A stretch of 64,000 nt of DNA from IMG/VR virus record IMGVR_UViG_3300025669_000021, positions 37,416 to 101,415 of that record. One strand, given 5' to 3'. The stretch comes from a virus. The position numbers were made by a program, and so were the translations under genes. The notes beneath the pieces were generated by a model that did not search any database, was not told where the DNA came from, and saw only the letters and a program-made list of their open reading frames with translations. Numbering within the stretch: position 1 is the stretch's first letter; every line of letters begins with the position of its first letter. Below are positions 18,501 to 27,845 of this stretch, piece after piece.

Positions 18501-21500
18501 ACGAGAAACAGCCCATCTTCTCAGCCAGGAGTAGCGGTAGCGTCTCCAGACAGGCTTATTCCACCCCTCTCCCCCTGGCGTTTGCCATTGAGCGTATGAT
18601 CGACGCCAAGAACGGATCCAAGGTATATGAGCCCACGGCCGGGATGGGCGCCCTAGTGATAGATGTCGACCCCAAGAAGGTAGATGTCAATGAGATCGAT
18701 TCTGTCCGTGTGCAGGAACTCAAGAAGAACGGCTATAATCAAGTCACCAGCAATGACGCCTCACTGCAGCCCCCCGCGGATCGCCTCAAGTCCTATGACA
18801 AGGTGATAATGAATCCACCTTTCGGGACACGTAAAGACGGGGCAATGCGTTGGAATGGTTTCCGGATTACCCAGCTTGACCACGAAATCGCTCTCAGAAC
18901 CCTCGACCAGATGACAGATAACGGTCAGGCGGCGATCATCCTCGGTGCATCACTTCATCAATCAGATGAGCTTACCCGTAAGGATAGGGCTCTTTTGAAC
19001 GCCATAATGAATAACTTCAACGTGGTGGACAATTTTGAGGTCAGTGGAGATCTCTACCGCAAGCAGGGCGCCAGTTTCCCTACACGGGTTTTGATCATAT
19101 CAGGCAGAAAACCAGCAACAGAAGAGCAGCTTGCCCCCAAAAAGGTCGACCGGCTCAATACTTGGCGCGAAATAGAAGACAGAATAGAGGGAAATAAGAA
19201 TGAATCTAAAAGAATCAGAGACATTGTGGAGTCCGAGCGACGATCGAAGACTACTGACGGTCCTGGAGAAGGGGGAGAACCCCCCCAAGGCCCTCGCAGG
19301 ATTCCTGAGTCTACAGGCGAACCTCCTATCCCAACTGATACAGGAGTCGACAGAGGAGGAGATACAGGCGGCTCAGAAGATGCTGGGGGATCTTCCGACG
19401 AGCGCACTGATGGGACTAGACACAGCAAACGTAAAAAGCCCCCACTTCCCGAAACAATTTCTGAATCTGAACATAGAAAGCGGAGAGAATCCGATAGCGG
19501 AGTGGAGAAAGGACGCAGAGGAGGCACTACCGCAAGAGACAAGCATGATTTCGTCCGAAGAGGCGAACCAAGAGATCACAGAGTTGACCCTCTCAAGGTT
19601 CCTGGAGAGAATGATATAGTAAACATAGATGAGTTTACATCTACCTATGTTCCATTCTCTCGGGCCCCCGGGCTAGATACTGTCTCCCCTCGATACATGG
19701 CATTGCCGATGTTTAGGGCCATGAAGGAATTGACTGATCAAGTAGGTGATCTTGACTATTACCTAGTTGACAAGCTTGGCTATGATAACGTCCAGCACCT
19801 ATGGGATGGTGACAATGAAAGATCGACGGCCGGTCTAGCTGCAGAGCAGATTGATTCGATCGCCCAGACCATATACCAGATAGAGGCCAACAAGGCCGGT
19901 ATGATCGTTGCCGATGAGACGGGTATTGGTAAAGGACGCCAAGCTGCAGCCCTGATGCGCTACGCTATAAGGGAAGGCAAGATGCCTGTCTTCTTTACTG
20001 CTACCCCAAAGCTCTTCTCTGATATGTACGGAGATCTGCAGGACATTGACACTACACTATCCCCTCTTCTGGTTGGTTCTCAGGGCAAAGCGGAAGTGAA
20101 GGATGTTGACGATAAGGTAATAGTTGCCTACGAGGCGAAGCAAAAGCAGATAATGAAGCGGTATCTCGACGGAGATGAGGACGCGCTCAAAGAGTTTGAC
20201 TCTATCTTTGCCACATATTCCCAGATAAATGCTGCCGACAACATCCAGCAACGCTTCTTCCAGGCACTGTCCGAAAGAGACGATGTATTTTTCATCATGG
20301 ATGAGTCTCACAAGGGCGCCGGTCAAACATCTACCACGGGAGTCTACCTTCGCGGTGGAGAAACAGAAAAGAAAGACCCCCAGACAAAAGAGACGATTAA
20401 GACAGAATATCCTGGCGCTCTGCGCTCGGACGGTGTTTCGGGGGTAACGTACCTATCTGCTACATACGCCAAGAACCCACAGGCCATGGGATTGTACTTC
20501 TGGACAGACATATCCAAAGCCGCCAATACACCAGAAGATCTGGAATTCATATTTGAAAACGGTGGTGTCCCTATTCAGCAGGTATCGTCGGCCGCTCTTG
20601 CAGAAACTGGACAGCTTGTCCGTAGGGAGAAGTCCTTTGACGGTGTTAAGTTTGAGCAGGAAGACATCAAAATGGACGAGCGTGAACGCGCAGAGCTTAT
20701 TGCTGATGTTGACGAAGTGACGTCTATTCTCGGGGATATTGTCGATTACAGCAATAGGGCGATAGATGTAATGGGCACTCTTCCTGACTATCTGGTGAAG
20801 AAGAGGAACAGCGTACAGACCCAACTCCAGACAACGACCTTTGCCAGTGTCGTGCACAACAAGATTGCCCAGTTAATGTATTCCATGAAGCTGAAATATG
20901 CCGTGGAAGAGGCTATTGCAACGCATAAGCGCGGAGAAAAGCCCGTTCTCGCAGTTGTCAATACGATGGAGTCCTTCCTAGAGGACTATGTAAGGAAGAA
21001 CCATCTTTCCGAGGGTGATACCGTTGACGTAAACTTTGCTGATACCTTGAAGACCGCTCTCGATCGTACAATGAGGGCGTCAGTCGAGGGCCCTACTGGT
21101 GACAATGAGCATATTGAGTTTACGCCAGAACAGTTGGGAATGAGAAGCGAGTATGATGAACTAATGGCCGACATAGATGCTTTAGAGTTAGATCTCCCTG
21201 CATCACCGATCGACTGGTTGAGACATGAGCTAGAAAAGGCTGATATATCAACCGGTGAATTGACCGGCCGCTCCCTAATGTTGGAGTATCAGGACGATGG
21301 AACGGCAATACTTCGCTCCAGGACACCAAAGGAACGGGCAGACAAGAATGGTCCTACCAACGCGTTTAACCGCGGCGATATAGATGCCATCATCCTGAAT
21401 AAGTCTGGCAGTACCGGTATCTCTCTCCACGCTGCAGAGAAGTTTGATGATCATAAGAAACGCAGAATGATCGTTGTCGACGCACATCCTGACATCAACG

Positions 21501-24500
21501 AGTTTAAGCAAATCTTGGGACGTATCAAGCGGTCAGGCATGATAGAGCCAGACGAGAACGGTGTAGCGGCCGCGTCCTATATCATGCTCAAGCTTCCTTT
21601 AGAGTCTGAGAATCGTCCATTTGCCGTGATCAATCAGAAGATGAAGTCATTGAACGCTCTCACGACTGCCGGCGCCGATGCCGACCTAGACGTTAAAGCC
21701 GTAGACATATTGAACAAATACGGCAATCAAGCAGCTAGTGAGATGCTGTTTGAGGATGATGAGCTAACCGACAAGCTTAGAATGAGCTCTGACGTCAACA
21801 TGAACGAGGAGGGAGGATTACTTGCCGCCAACCAACGCCTAGTATTGAAGTTCACCGGCCGATTGGCCCTCCTGACCAATAAAGAGCAAGCCGAGGTATG
21901 GGAAGATCTGCTGGTCAAGTACAACGAGATCGTGGCCCTAGAGAAGTCCACTGGTCAGTATGACCTGGAAGTAGCCGTCCATGATGACTGGGATGCCGAA
22001 CTGGTAGATGAGGCTGTATTGGAAGAGGGCGAGGATTCGTCATCGATCTTTACATCTGACGTTGTGCTCTCCCAGTACGACATCAAAGATACCCGCAAGC
22101 CACCATCTCTTGAAGAGGTACAGTCTGCGTACAATGAGAGCTTTGGTCCTGATTCTCGGCCACACGTAGTAAAGAAGGGACTGATTGATTCTCTCAACGA
22201 GGCCAGCGCAAAGGCCATAGGCGAAGAACCAGCGTTTGAGGCAGAGAAGAAAGCAGTTGCGGAGCCCGTAGTTGAAACAGAAGAAGGTGAAGATGCTCCT
22301 GCCGAGAAGAAAGAGCCCAAAGGCCCAGTAGAATCTGCCGAACACAAGAACTACGTTAAGAAGAAGGAATTGGCAGATCAAGTGCGGGAGAACATGAATG
22401 ATCTCCTTAGCTTCACCTTCAAGCATATTGGTAAAGGAGTCCTGATAGAGGTAGGGGATGAATCATACGAAGGCGTTATTACGAGCATCACCCATAAGCC
22501 TACCAAGAAGGGTATTCCTGGCCGAGCGAGTAAGTACAGAATAGAAGTGATGATCAACAGTCCTCTCCGAAAGCTGGTGCTTCCTCTTAGCAAGATCCAG
22601 AATGGAGACGTCACCCTGTCGGATATCCCGGGCAATCAAAGCCTTTCGGATACATTCTCAGAAGATCATAGGACTGCAGAGAACCGTGTCAGACGCTATG
22701 TGATGACTGGCAACGTGATGAGGGCTATCCCACTTACCGAGGGAAAGGGAAGTATAGTCACCTTCCGTAACGATAAAGAGCAGGACATCCTGGGATTGCT
22801 TATGCCCCAATCATGGAGCCCATCTCAGCTAGGCCGTGATCCTCGCAATGAACTGAATAGCGGCGAGGCAGTGCGTATATGGATGGAGAAATATGCTCAT
22901 ACCAGTGACAATGTGTCTACTGGCGGCGATCTTGTCATCCAAAAGCAATATGATGACCGATACACCGTAAATGTTCCTGCCAGCAAGAACGGTCAGAAGT
23001 ATTACTTGGATCAGGGCCTATTGGAGATTACCGGAGAATTCAATAAGTCATCTAAGCGGCAACTGGTAAGAGTCGACAAAGAAACCATGGAGAAGGTTGC
23101 GAACTATGTCATTAACGAGATGAAGGAGAACTTTGTCCCTAACCGTCTCGATCCTAAACAGATCGATGACGCTAATGGCCGCGCTCCTGCCGATGGTGGT
23201 GTTGCAGCGACTTCTGGTCAGACCGAGCAGGGGGCTTCGAAGAAAAAGAAGAAGAAGGAATCCCAAACTCCGCGGATAGACCCGGACCCAATAAAGGGCC
23301 AAAAGCCGAAGAATGTTAGACAGGCGGTTTTGGATCTCACCAACGCTCTTGGTAAAAAGATATATAACTCCAAAGTGCCCAAGAAGTTTGCAGGGGTTTA
23401 CTATACTGATACGGGAAATATATCTATCAAGGCCACGGACCATCTGGATACGATCGCCCATGAGATCGCGCACAGCCTGGATGACCGGTACGGCATTGTT
23501 GCTGAATGGGCTGGTAATTATGATAAGTCTCCTTTTGATGAAGAACTAAGGCACCTATGGGTCTATGGCTCAGTTACGAAGACAGGAGCCCGGGCTAAGT
23601 TGATTTACAAACGTGCCGAGGGTGTTGCCGAATGGGTCCGTGCCTATATAATGAATCCAGAGGAGGCAAAAGCTCTTGCCCCGAAGTTCCATGACTTCAT
23701 CAAGGAAAAGGTTCCCAAGGAAGCATGGGACGCCATAGAGCAATTCTCCGTTGACGTCAGAGTTCTTGCTGGAGCAACAGGTGAGGAGAAGGTTCTTGCC
23801 AGGATTACCACTCCAGAAGATAAGGAAGGTTTCCTTTCCAGGCTAAGAAACGGAAAACGTGGCCCACTAGACATGACCTTGTGGGATAAGTTCAGTCAGA
23901 CCTTTATCGACAGTAGAACTATGTCTAATAAGGCTTTTGCTCTGGCTTCTGATATCCAGGGTGGCGTTCTTCCGGACGATGACCCCAGGCTTATGGCTAA
24001 TATATACCTTGGGATCATTTCAAAGATTGAAGATGTCTTCGACACTGGAATGATAAACCATGAGGGAGTAAAGCTGCGCTCTTCTGACGGCCAGCTAATG
24101 AATCTTAAATGGCTCTACTCTGCTCTTGATAATACGTCCGAAGAGACTATTGCGGCCGAGGCTAAAGCTACTACAGCATTTATGATTGCCCAGCGTACTA
24201 TTGAAAAGTCGGCAATATTGGGTAAGCGCGTCATATCGGGAATAGGATCAGGGATAGGATCTGATGTAGATGTTGCAAGGCAGACTATAGAGGAATTAGA
24301 GGAAGATCCAAAGAAGGCAAAGAGAGTAAAGGAAGCTGCCCGTAGATACCGTGAATTCGCTGACTCCATTCTCCGCTACATGGTAGACAAGGGACGAATG
24401 AGCGAAAAGGATTACGACAAGATCAAGGAACAGAACGAATACTATGTTGCCATGCACAGAGTAATGGAAATCAGTACGGTAGATCCGGTCGTGTTCTTCA

Positions 24501-26287
24501 AGCCGGCCAGAGGTGGTGGGGATCGTATTGGAAATATAATCATGCCGGGGAGTCTCAAGAAATTCAAAGGGTCCGATAAGATGCTAGAGGATCCTTACCC
24601 CGCACTGATGGATACATTGGTAAAGGGAATGAGAGAGGCTGATCGTAATGAGATTATGTTGTTCTTCCGAAATCTCCTAGTTTCTGACAGAAACGGTCTT
24701 TATTCTCCAGGGCTAGATAAGGCAGAGCGGTTATCTGATATAGGTCACAAAGTATCACTGCAAGATACTGGGAACACTATTGATATATGGGTTGACGGCA
24801 AGAAAGAGAGATGGCAGTTCCCGAATGAAGACGTATATAAGTCGTTAAAGGGACTATGCGAGGCTCCTACTCCGTACAAGGCTTGGGCAACGATATCAGG
24901 AAAGATGCTCCGTGCTGGTATCATTAATATGCCACAGTTTGCTATCCGTAATGTGATACGTGACTTCCAGCATAGACTCCAAGTTTCGGATGCCGACCTG
25001 ATGACATCGCTAAAGAACACATTCAAGCTATACGGGCCGCAGGATGTATCAGACCTGATGACGTTTGGCGGTGACATGGCTGGTCCTTATCTTCGTAGCA
25101 AGGCTGACTATATCCGGTCCATTGAGGCCGCAATGCGTGAAGTTGCCGCAGATCCTAATGCGATCCTGGTCAATCCGGTTGAACTAGCCAAATTCGCAGC
25201 CGGTAAGTACAAGAAACTTATGGAGTCTTCCGAGCGGATAGGTCGTATTGCAGAGTTCAAGTCTTCCTATGCCTACGCTAGGGAAAAGCTGGGATACACC
25301 AAATATCAAGCTCAGTTGTACGCCGGGGATAAGGCCAGGGGATTGATCGACTTTGCCGTTATGGGTACATGGATTAGGGAAATCAACTCTCTAATTCCTT
25401 TTACTGGGGCAGCAGTCCGAGGGCTAGTAGTGACCGCGGAAGCATTTAAGAAGAACAAGAAGCGATTCACGATGATCTGGGCCCTGACGTCTCTATTGCC
25501 GTCTATCCTGGCGCGGCTAATGGCATCGGCTACTGGTGATGATGAGGAGTACCAGCAGTTGCCTCCGTATCTAAGGGATATGTTCTTCAACTTCAAGGTT
25601 GGGCCTAATACATGGCTCCGGATACCGAAGAACTTTGAAATGGGAGTCCTTGGCGCTATTGGTGATCGCATGGTTGATCAAATGATGGGAAATAAGAACG
25701 CCTGGGAAGGATATATGGGATCAGTGGCAAAAGGATTTTTGCCAGTCGACGAGACAGCCGTAGCCGGGGCTGGATTATTGAAGGGGATAGCAGAGGTTAG
25801 ATCTAACTATGATTGGTTCCGGGATAAGAACATCATTCCTACCGATGAAAAAGACAGTTTACTTGAATTTCGTCACACAGAACGGGGATCTCGGCTTGGT
25901 CAGGCGCTCCAGAAGATCATAGGAGTGGATTCTCGGAACGTCGACCACTTAATGAGGGCTACATTCGGGATTGCCGGTAGTACGGCTGTAAGACTATCTA
26001 ACGCGGGTAGGAAGGATAAGCAGGGCCCCGGGCTAAAGGAGTTGGGCGTGTTCACATCCTCACCAGCATACGAGGCCATGGATGTCCAATGGGTGCAGAC
26101 CCAAGCTAAAGAGCTTGGAGTATTCCATAGAAGGGACTACAAAGGGCTCCAGGACACGATATCGCAATACTTTGAAGCTCGTAGTGGCGCCCGAAGAGAT
26201 TTGTTGGCAAAAAGAGTCAGACGTGAAGCGCGTAGGATTCGTAGAAATTGGGAGAGAGTCCCACCAAGAGTAAGTAAGAGGAGATAG
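15593..26287 (+). CDS. Giant polyvalent protein: methyltransferase, strawberry-notch helicase, zincin
   Basis: 3564 residues. Domains in order: a hydrophobic helix at about 227-257; a Pro/Glu/Lys-rich linker (about 540-870); an N6-adenine methyltransferase-like domain with YEPTAGMGALVID (1012-1024) and NPPF (1074-1077); a low-complexity Gly/Pro/Arg linker (about 1205-1340); a strawberry-notch/DarB-like superfamily 2 helicase with Walker A DETGIGKGR (1441-1449), DESH (1570-1573) and QILGRIKR (1973-1980); a zincin with HEIAH (2623-2627); and a C-terminal region from about 3095 like the LPD38 polyvalent-associated domain. Polyvalent proteins of this kind (known from P1 DarB and podoviruses) are packed in the virion and injected to protect incoming DNA from restriction. 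Last virion gene of cassette A. Confidence 0.85.
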   Translation: MANGLLDPDQELAFIKSLDDETAPVDGAGAFRPPEVDDPPEEETLDGKKELFWLENLDQEIRQESVKELKAKGQTAILGKSKARMPFGEKLRRSFSGEPFGADVTPVEGAIAYLSPVARTNKRLELNEIREKLSRTAGAESVEDELALYSKNFEGWSDGDLFQYVHGSTEIPPDRVIDREQTIRTSLERDKQMLERLTAFDQELEERDGPLSENAPTVMKLNNLLEDGVFGAIDMIPYMIKMAAGPVGVFVEAMTQFDERLHGEGKINEDGRYEITKEQAGVFEAAWKSILSAGAEYYIEKKVGSQLKLLGGKKGAQRFLSAGMQESIEKLSKKMVGKSFGKTGTKLSELTGAKILQGFNPANLFEEIIVEEGLQAVWDAAWNLDNMVDPENPDRKLDFAERQALALSSFAKSIPEMAISFSLFGIGGQGANKLSSIRTRSAQKKYLTELGLEPERQKQIMDEKDPKNRGEMLLQEILSRHLRAEAFGVPFPFAQDKESLNNRLEDAEKLFKFGTEKAPPSVMDQLSVRAKLATIKAGLPAEGKEGEQPADQPSKTPIEPPAPKDETPIPPEDQPPIEEDDETPETGPKGQDLVDTFTDENGIIFERFEGPDGTSTMIQRDPENKDPIQVIKGDKDVILKRYTEQIDKIKKIEEKPPVDTKAVKAKYLDDYVSYLMDDSQDKPPAEPDISEMSLNNLRRQAKEIALDRKRKDEKPPEDKKPPKEKKTATDEIEDIDIDDLDDLLDEADEGEAPAETPTPPPPRDDRPPVDDNRPPVDRPPAEAGEVSNDNVDKLKDLFPGLGAPTQLGSPAGAEKEPAFSKEKYAAATPVFVSSIKDMSAGGKTLKDFLSWAIKSFGSDIKPYLKQFVVDVKAGKINLKEEDKADTPPPPPPGPQDNTTRIRALILSDASMQQKSADMKKMARELDISDKAVQEMVEAELVRMARKIIVANDTKPGNTDAQTMKDLIALYEKQPIFSARSSGSVSRQAYSTPLPLAFAIERMIDAKNGSKVYEPTAGMGALVIDVDPKKVDVNEIDSVRVQELKKNGYNQVTSNDASLQPPADRLKSYDKVIMNPPFGTRKDGAMRWNGFRITQLDHEIALRTLDQMTDNGQAAIILGASLHQSDELTRKDRALLNAIMNNFNVVDNFEVSGDLYRKQGASFPTRVLIISGRKPATEEQLAPKKVDRLNTWREIEDRIEGNKNESKRIRDIVESERRSKTTDGPGEGGEPPQGPRRIPESTGEPPIPTDTGVDRGGDTGGSEDAGGSSDERTDGTRHSKRKKPPLPETISESEHRKRRESDSGVEKGRRGGTTARDKHDFVRRGEPRDHRVDPLKVPGENDIVNIDEFTSTYVPFSRAPGLDTVSPRYMALPMFRAMKELTDQVGDLDYYLVDKLGYDNVQHLWDGDNERSTAGLAAEQIDSIAQTIYQIEANKAGMIVADETGIGKGRQAAALMRYAIREGKMPVFFTATPKLFSDMYGDLQDIDTTLSPLLVGSQGKAEVKDVDDKVIVAYEAKQKQIMKRYLDGDEDALKEFDSIFATYSQINAADNIQQRFFQALSERDDVFFIMDESHKGAGQTSTTGVYLRGGETEKKDPQTKETIKTEYPGALRSDGVSGVTYLSATYAKNPQAMGLYFWTDISKAANTPEDLEFIFENGGVPIQQVSSAALAETGQLVRREKSFDGVKFEQEDIKMDERERAELIADVDEVTSILGDIVDYSNRAIDVMGTLPDYLVKKRNSVQTQLQTTTFASVVHNKIAQLMYSMKLKYAVEEAIATHKRGEKPVLAVVNTMESFLEDYVRKNHLSEGDTVDVNFADTLKTALDRTMRASVEGPTGDNEHIEFTPEQLGMRSEYDELMADIDALELDLPASPIDWLRHELEKADISTGELTGRSLMLEYQDDGTAILRSRTPKERADKNGPTNAFNRGDIDAIILNKSGSTGISLHAAEKFDDHKKRRMIVVDAHPDINEFKQILGRIKRSGMIEPDENGVAAASYIMLKLPLESENRPFAVINQKMKSLNALTTAGADADLDVKAVDILNKYGNQAASEMLFEDDELTDKLRMSSDVNMNEEGGLLAANQRLVLKFTGRLALLTNKEQAEVWEDLLVKYNEIVALEKSTGQYDLEVAVHDDWDAELVDEAVLEEGEDSSSIFTSDVVLSQYDIKDTRKPPSLEEVQSAYNESFGPDSRPHVVKKGLIDSLNEASAKAIGEEPAFEAEKKAVAEPVVETEEGEDAPAEKKEPKGPVESAEHKNYVKKKELADQVRENMNDLLSFTFKHIGKGVLIEVGDESYEGVITSITHKPTKKGIPGRASKYRIEVMINSPLRKLVLPLSKIQNGDVTLSDIPGNQSLSDTFSEDHRTAENRVRRYVMTGNVMRAIPLTEGKGSIVTFRNDKEQDILGLLMPQSWSPSQLGRDPRNELNSGEAVRIWMEKYAHTSDNVSTGGDLVIQKQYDDRYTVNVPASKNGQKYYLDQGLLEITGEFNKSSKRQLVRVDKETMEKVANYVINEMKENFVPNRLDPKQIDDANGRAPADGGVAATSGQTEQGASKKKKKKESQTPRIDPDPIKGQKPKNVRQAVLDLTNALGKKIYNSKVPKKFAGVYYTDTGNISIKATDHLDTIAHEIAHSLDDRYGIVAEWAGNYDKSPFDEELRHLWVYGSVTKTGARAKLIYKRAEGVAEWVRAYIMNPEEAKALAPKFHDFIKEKVPKEAWDAIEQFSVDVRVLAGATGEEKVLARITTPEDKEGFLSRLRNGKRGPLDMTLWDKFSQTFIDSRTMSNKAFALASDIQGGVLPDDDPRLMANIYLGIISKIEDVFDTGMINHEGVKLRSSDGQLMNLKWLYSALDNTSEETIAAEAKATTAFMIAQRTIEKSAILGKRVISGIGSGIGSDVDVARQTIEELEEDPKKAKRVKEAARRYREFADSILRYMVDKGRMSEKDYDKIKEQNEYYVAMHRVMEISTVDPVVFFKPARGGGDRIGNIIMPGSLKKFKGSDKMLEDPYPALMDTLVKGMREADRNEIMLFFRNLLVSDRNGLYSPGLDKAERLSDIGHKVSLQDTGNTIDIWVDGKKERWQFPNEDVYKSLKGLCEAPTPYKAWATISGKMLRAGIINMPQFAIRNVIRDFQHRLQVSDADLMTSLKNTFKLYGPQDVSDLMTFGGDMAGPYLRSKADYIRSIEAAMREVAADPNAILVNPVELAKFAAGKYKKLMESSERIGRIAEFKSSYAYAREKLGYTKYQAQLYAGDKARGLIDFAVMGTWIREINSLIPFTGAAVRGLVVTAEAFKKNKKRFTMIWALTSLLPSILARLMASATGDDEEYQQLPPYLRDMFFNFKVGPNTWLRIPKNFEMGVLGAIGDRMVDQMMGNKNAWEGYMGSVAKGFLPVDETAVAGAGLLKGIAEVRSNYDWFRDKNIIPTDEKDSLLEFRHTERGSRLGQALQKIIGVDSRNVDHLMRATFGIAGSTAVRLSNAGRKDKQGPGLKELGVFTSSPAYEAMDVQWVQTQAKELGVFHRRDYKGLQDTISQYFEARSGARRDLLAKRVRREARRIRRNWERVPPRVSKRR
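19200..19619 (+). CDS. Candidate overprinted gene inside the polyvalent protein linker
   Basis: A 139-residue frame, +1 relative to the giant gene, opens with ATG preceded by GAGGG eight bases upstream, an excellent ribosome site. Its product looks like a normal soluble helical protein (LLSQLIQESTEEEIQAAQKM, WRKDAEEALPQ), while the giant gene's own frame over the same bases is low-complexity Gly/Pro/Arg/Ser/Asp. That contrast is what is expected when a flexible linker hosts a second gene. No signal peptide, membrane span or known family. The alternative is a pair of compensating frameshifts in the giant gene. Confidence 0.55.
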   Translation: MNLKESETLWSPSDDRRLLTVLEKGENPPKALAGFLSLQANLLSQLIQESTEEEIQAAQKMLGDLPTSALMGLDTANVKSPHFPKQFLNLNIESGENPIAEWRKDAEEALPQETSMISSEEANQEITELTLSRFLERMI

Positions 26288-26292
26288 GCAGC

Positions 26293-26664
26293 ATGAAGAA
26301 GTTCAAAATAGCATCGTGTATAGCGGGTAGCGTTCTTTTGGTCAGTATTGCAATGGCTGGCGGGTTCAAGGGTCTGATAAGTGGGTCATTCACTGGCACG
26401 ACCAACAGATTCACGTACAAAAGCAGCAGTCCTGCAGGGATCTCTGCTGTCAGGTTGTACCCGAATGTACCAGCAGCTACATCAATCAGCTTCTCTAACA
26501 CCGGGGAACTGTCGACAACCCTTAACTCTGTCACAAATGCGCCTGGGGCAACCTACACCGATGGATCTTGTCCGTATCAGCTAAAGCAGGGCGGCTATAT
26601 AGACATGAATTCCGCAAGTCCAGCGGTTACTACTTGGTACACGATACATCTGAAAGCTTTGTAA
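26293..26664 (+). CDS. Small exported protein of the MKK...AGGF type
   Basis: 123 residues. Signal peptide at 1-22 (KKFK, hydrophobic core, cleavage at AMA before GGF). The mature part is Ser/Thr/Asn-rich and beta-like, ending TTWYTIHLKAL. The N-terminus closely resembles that of the protein at 45705-46127 (MKKIK...VVAGGF) in the other virion cassette. It is the last gene before the late-operon hairpin. Probable secreted or virion-surface protein; function unknown. Confidence 0.7.
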   Translation: MKKFKIASCIAGSVLLVSIAMAGGFKGLISGSFTGTTNRFTYKSSSPAGISAVRLYPNVPAATSISFSNTGELSTTLNSVTNAPGATYTDGSCPYQLKQGGYIDMNSASPAVTTWYTIHLKAL

Positions 26665-26692
26665 GGGGAACATACCCAGTTCTCCTTCCTCG

Positions 26693-26750
26693 CGGTGGCT
26701 CTGACAGGTTCTTTGTTGGTTCTCTCCTGTCATCCACCGTTTGCTTTCCT
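26693..26750 (+). terminator. Hairpin at end of late operon A
   Basis: CGGTGG (26693-26698) pairs with CCACCG (26734-26739), and GACAGG (26703-26708) with CCTGTC (26726-26731), giving a two-part stem followed by TTTGCTTTCC. The remaining bases to the methyltransferase gene (about 185) show no convincing gene; small frames there lack ribosome sites. Confidence 0.45.
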
Positions 26751-26934
26751 AACAGCCCAGGCAAGCCGCCTACCAGCACTCACCCGCGACGATCCCTCCC
26801 CCTACCTGTGGGATGATACACCACTGCTCCGTAAGAGCGAAGCCGATAGCGCATCCATGGACGCATTTAGACGGAAATAACTTTGTTTGAATAAAACCTT
26901 GCATAGTTCAACGAGTCCCGTTATCTTTCAACAC

Positions 26935-27792
26935 ATGATTGATGTACGACAAGGTGACGCTTTAGAAGTCCTCAAGACACTGCAAGACGAGTCAATTAAC
27001 TGCTGTGTGACATCTCCTCCCTATTGGGGCCTACGCGACTACGGAGTTAAAGGTCAGCTTGGATTAGAGGATACGCCAGAGGAGTACGTAGAGAAGTTGG
27101 TAGCTGTATTTCGAGAGGTCAAGAGAGTGCTGCGAGATGATGGGACTTGTTGGTTAAACCTTGGCGATACCTATGCCACAGGGACACGGGCAGCTAGGAA
27201 GCCGAGCACCGGAGTTCTGGCCCACCACACGGCCCAGGATACAACTAGGGTAGGTACTCCAAAGGGATTAAAAACCAAGGATCTGGTAGGCATCCCTTGG
27301 AGAGTGGCTTTCGCGTTGCAAGCAGATGGTTGGTATCTTAGGCAGGACATCATCTGGCACAAGCCGAACCCGATGCCAGAGAGCGTGACCGACCGATGCA
27401 CGAAGTCGCATGAGTATATCTTCCTGCTCACAAAGTCCGTCAAGTATTGGTATGACCATGAGGCGATTAAGGAACCTGCGAAATGGGAGAGGTGGGGCGA
27501 CCAAACAGAAAACAAGACGCACACTGGAACGGCAGGGCATCTTGGTGGCAAGAAAAAGTCTGAACTGCCAATCAAGGACACCAAAAATAAACGCTCGGTC
27601 TGGACCGTCGCCACCAAGCCGTACTCAGAAGCCCACTTCGCCACATTCCCTCCGGACCTGATACGTCCATGTATATTGGCAGGATGTCCACGAAACGGCA
27701 CCGTGATAGACCCGTTTGGGGGCTCTGGCACCACGGCTCAAGTATCAGAGGAAGAGGGCAGGAATAGCGTTATGATTGAGCTAAACCCTTAA
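26935..27792 (+). CDS. Orphan DNA methyltransferase (N4-C or N6-A), C-terminus cut by a stop codon
   Basis: 285 residues from the ATG before IDVRQGDALE (a TTG at 26887 is an alternative). Catalytic motif TSPPYWGLRDYG is at about 26-37 and the SAM-binding motif DPFGGSGTT near the C-terminus, the beta-class order of amino-methyltransferases. No restriction enzyme is adjacent, so it probably masks phage DNA. The frame stops with TAA straight after IELNP, but the next codons read YVELIKKRT, the usual continuation of this family, and run to a TGA at 27847 that overlaps the integrase ATG. The stop therefore looks like a recent GAA-to-TAA change or a sequence error. Confidence 0.85.
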   Translation: MIDVRQGDALEVLKTLQDESINCCVTSPPYWGLRDYGVKGQLGLEDTPEEYVEKLVAVFREVKRVLRDDGTCWLNLGDTYATGTRAARKPSTGVLAHHTAQDTTRVGTPKGLKTKDLVGIPWRVAFALQADGWYLRQDIIWHKPNPMPESVTDRCTKSHEYIFLLTKSVKYWYDHEAIKEPAKWERWGDQTENKTHTGTAGHLGGKKKSELPIKDTKNKRSVWTVATKPYSEAHFATFPPDLIRPCILAGCPRNGTVIDPFGGSGTTAQVSEEEGRNSVMIELNP

Positions 27793-27845
27793 TATGTGGA
27801 ATTGATCAAGAAACGTACCTCGCAGATTCAGCCCGGGTTAGGACT

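Noticed and set aside
19054-19542. 162-aa minus-strand frame over the same linker as the overprinted candidate
   Set aside because: No start signal and Ser/Leu/Pro composition of a reverse shadow.
26568-26880. Small plus frames after the late operon (61-82 aa)
   Set aside because: They overlap each other and a hairpin, have no ribosome sites and read as random composition.
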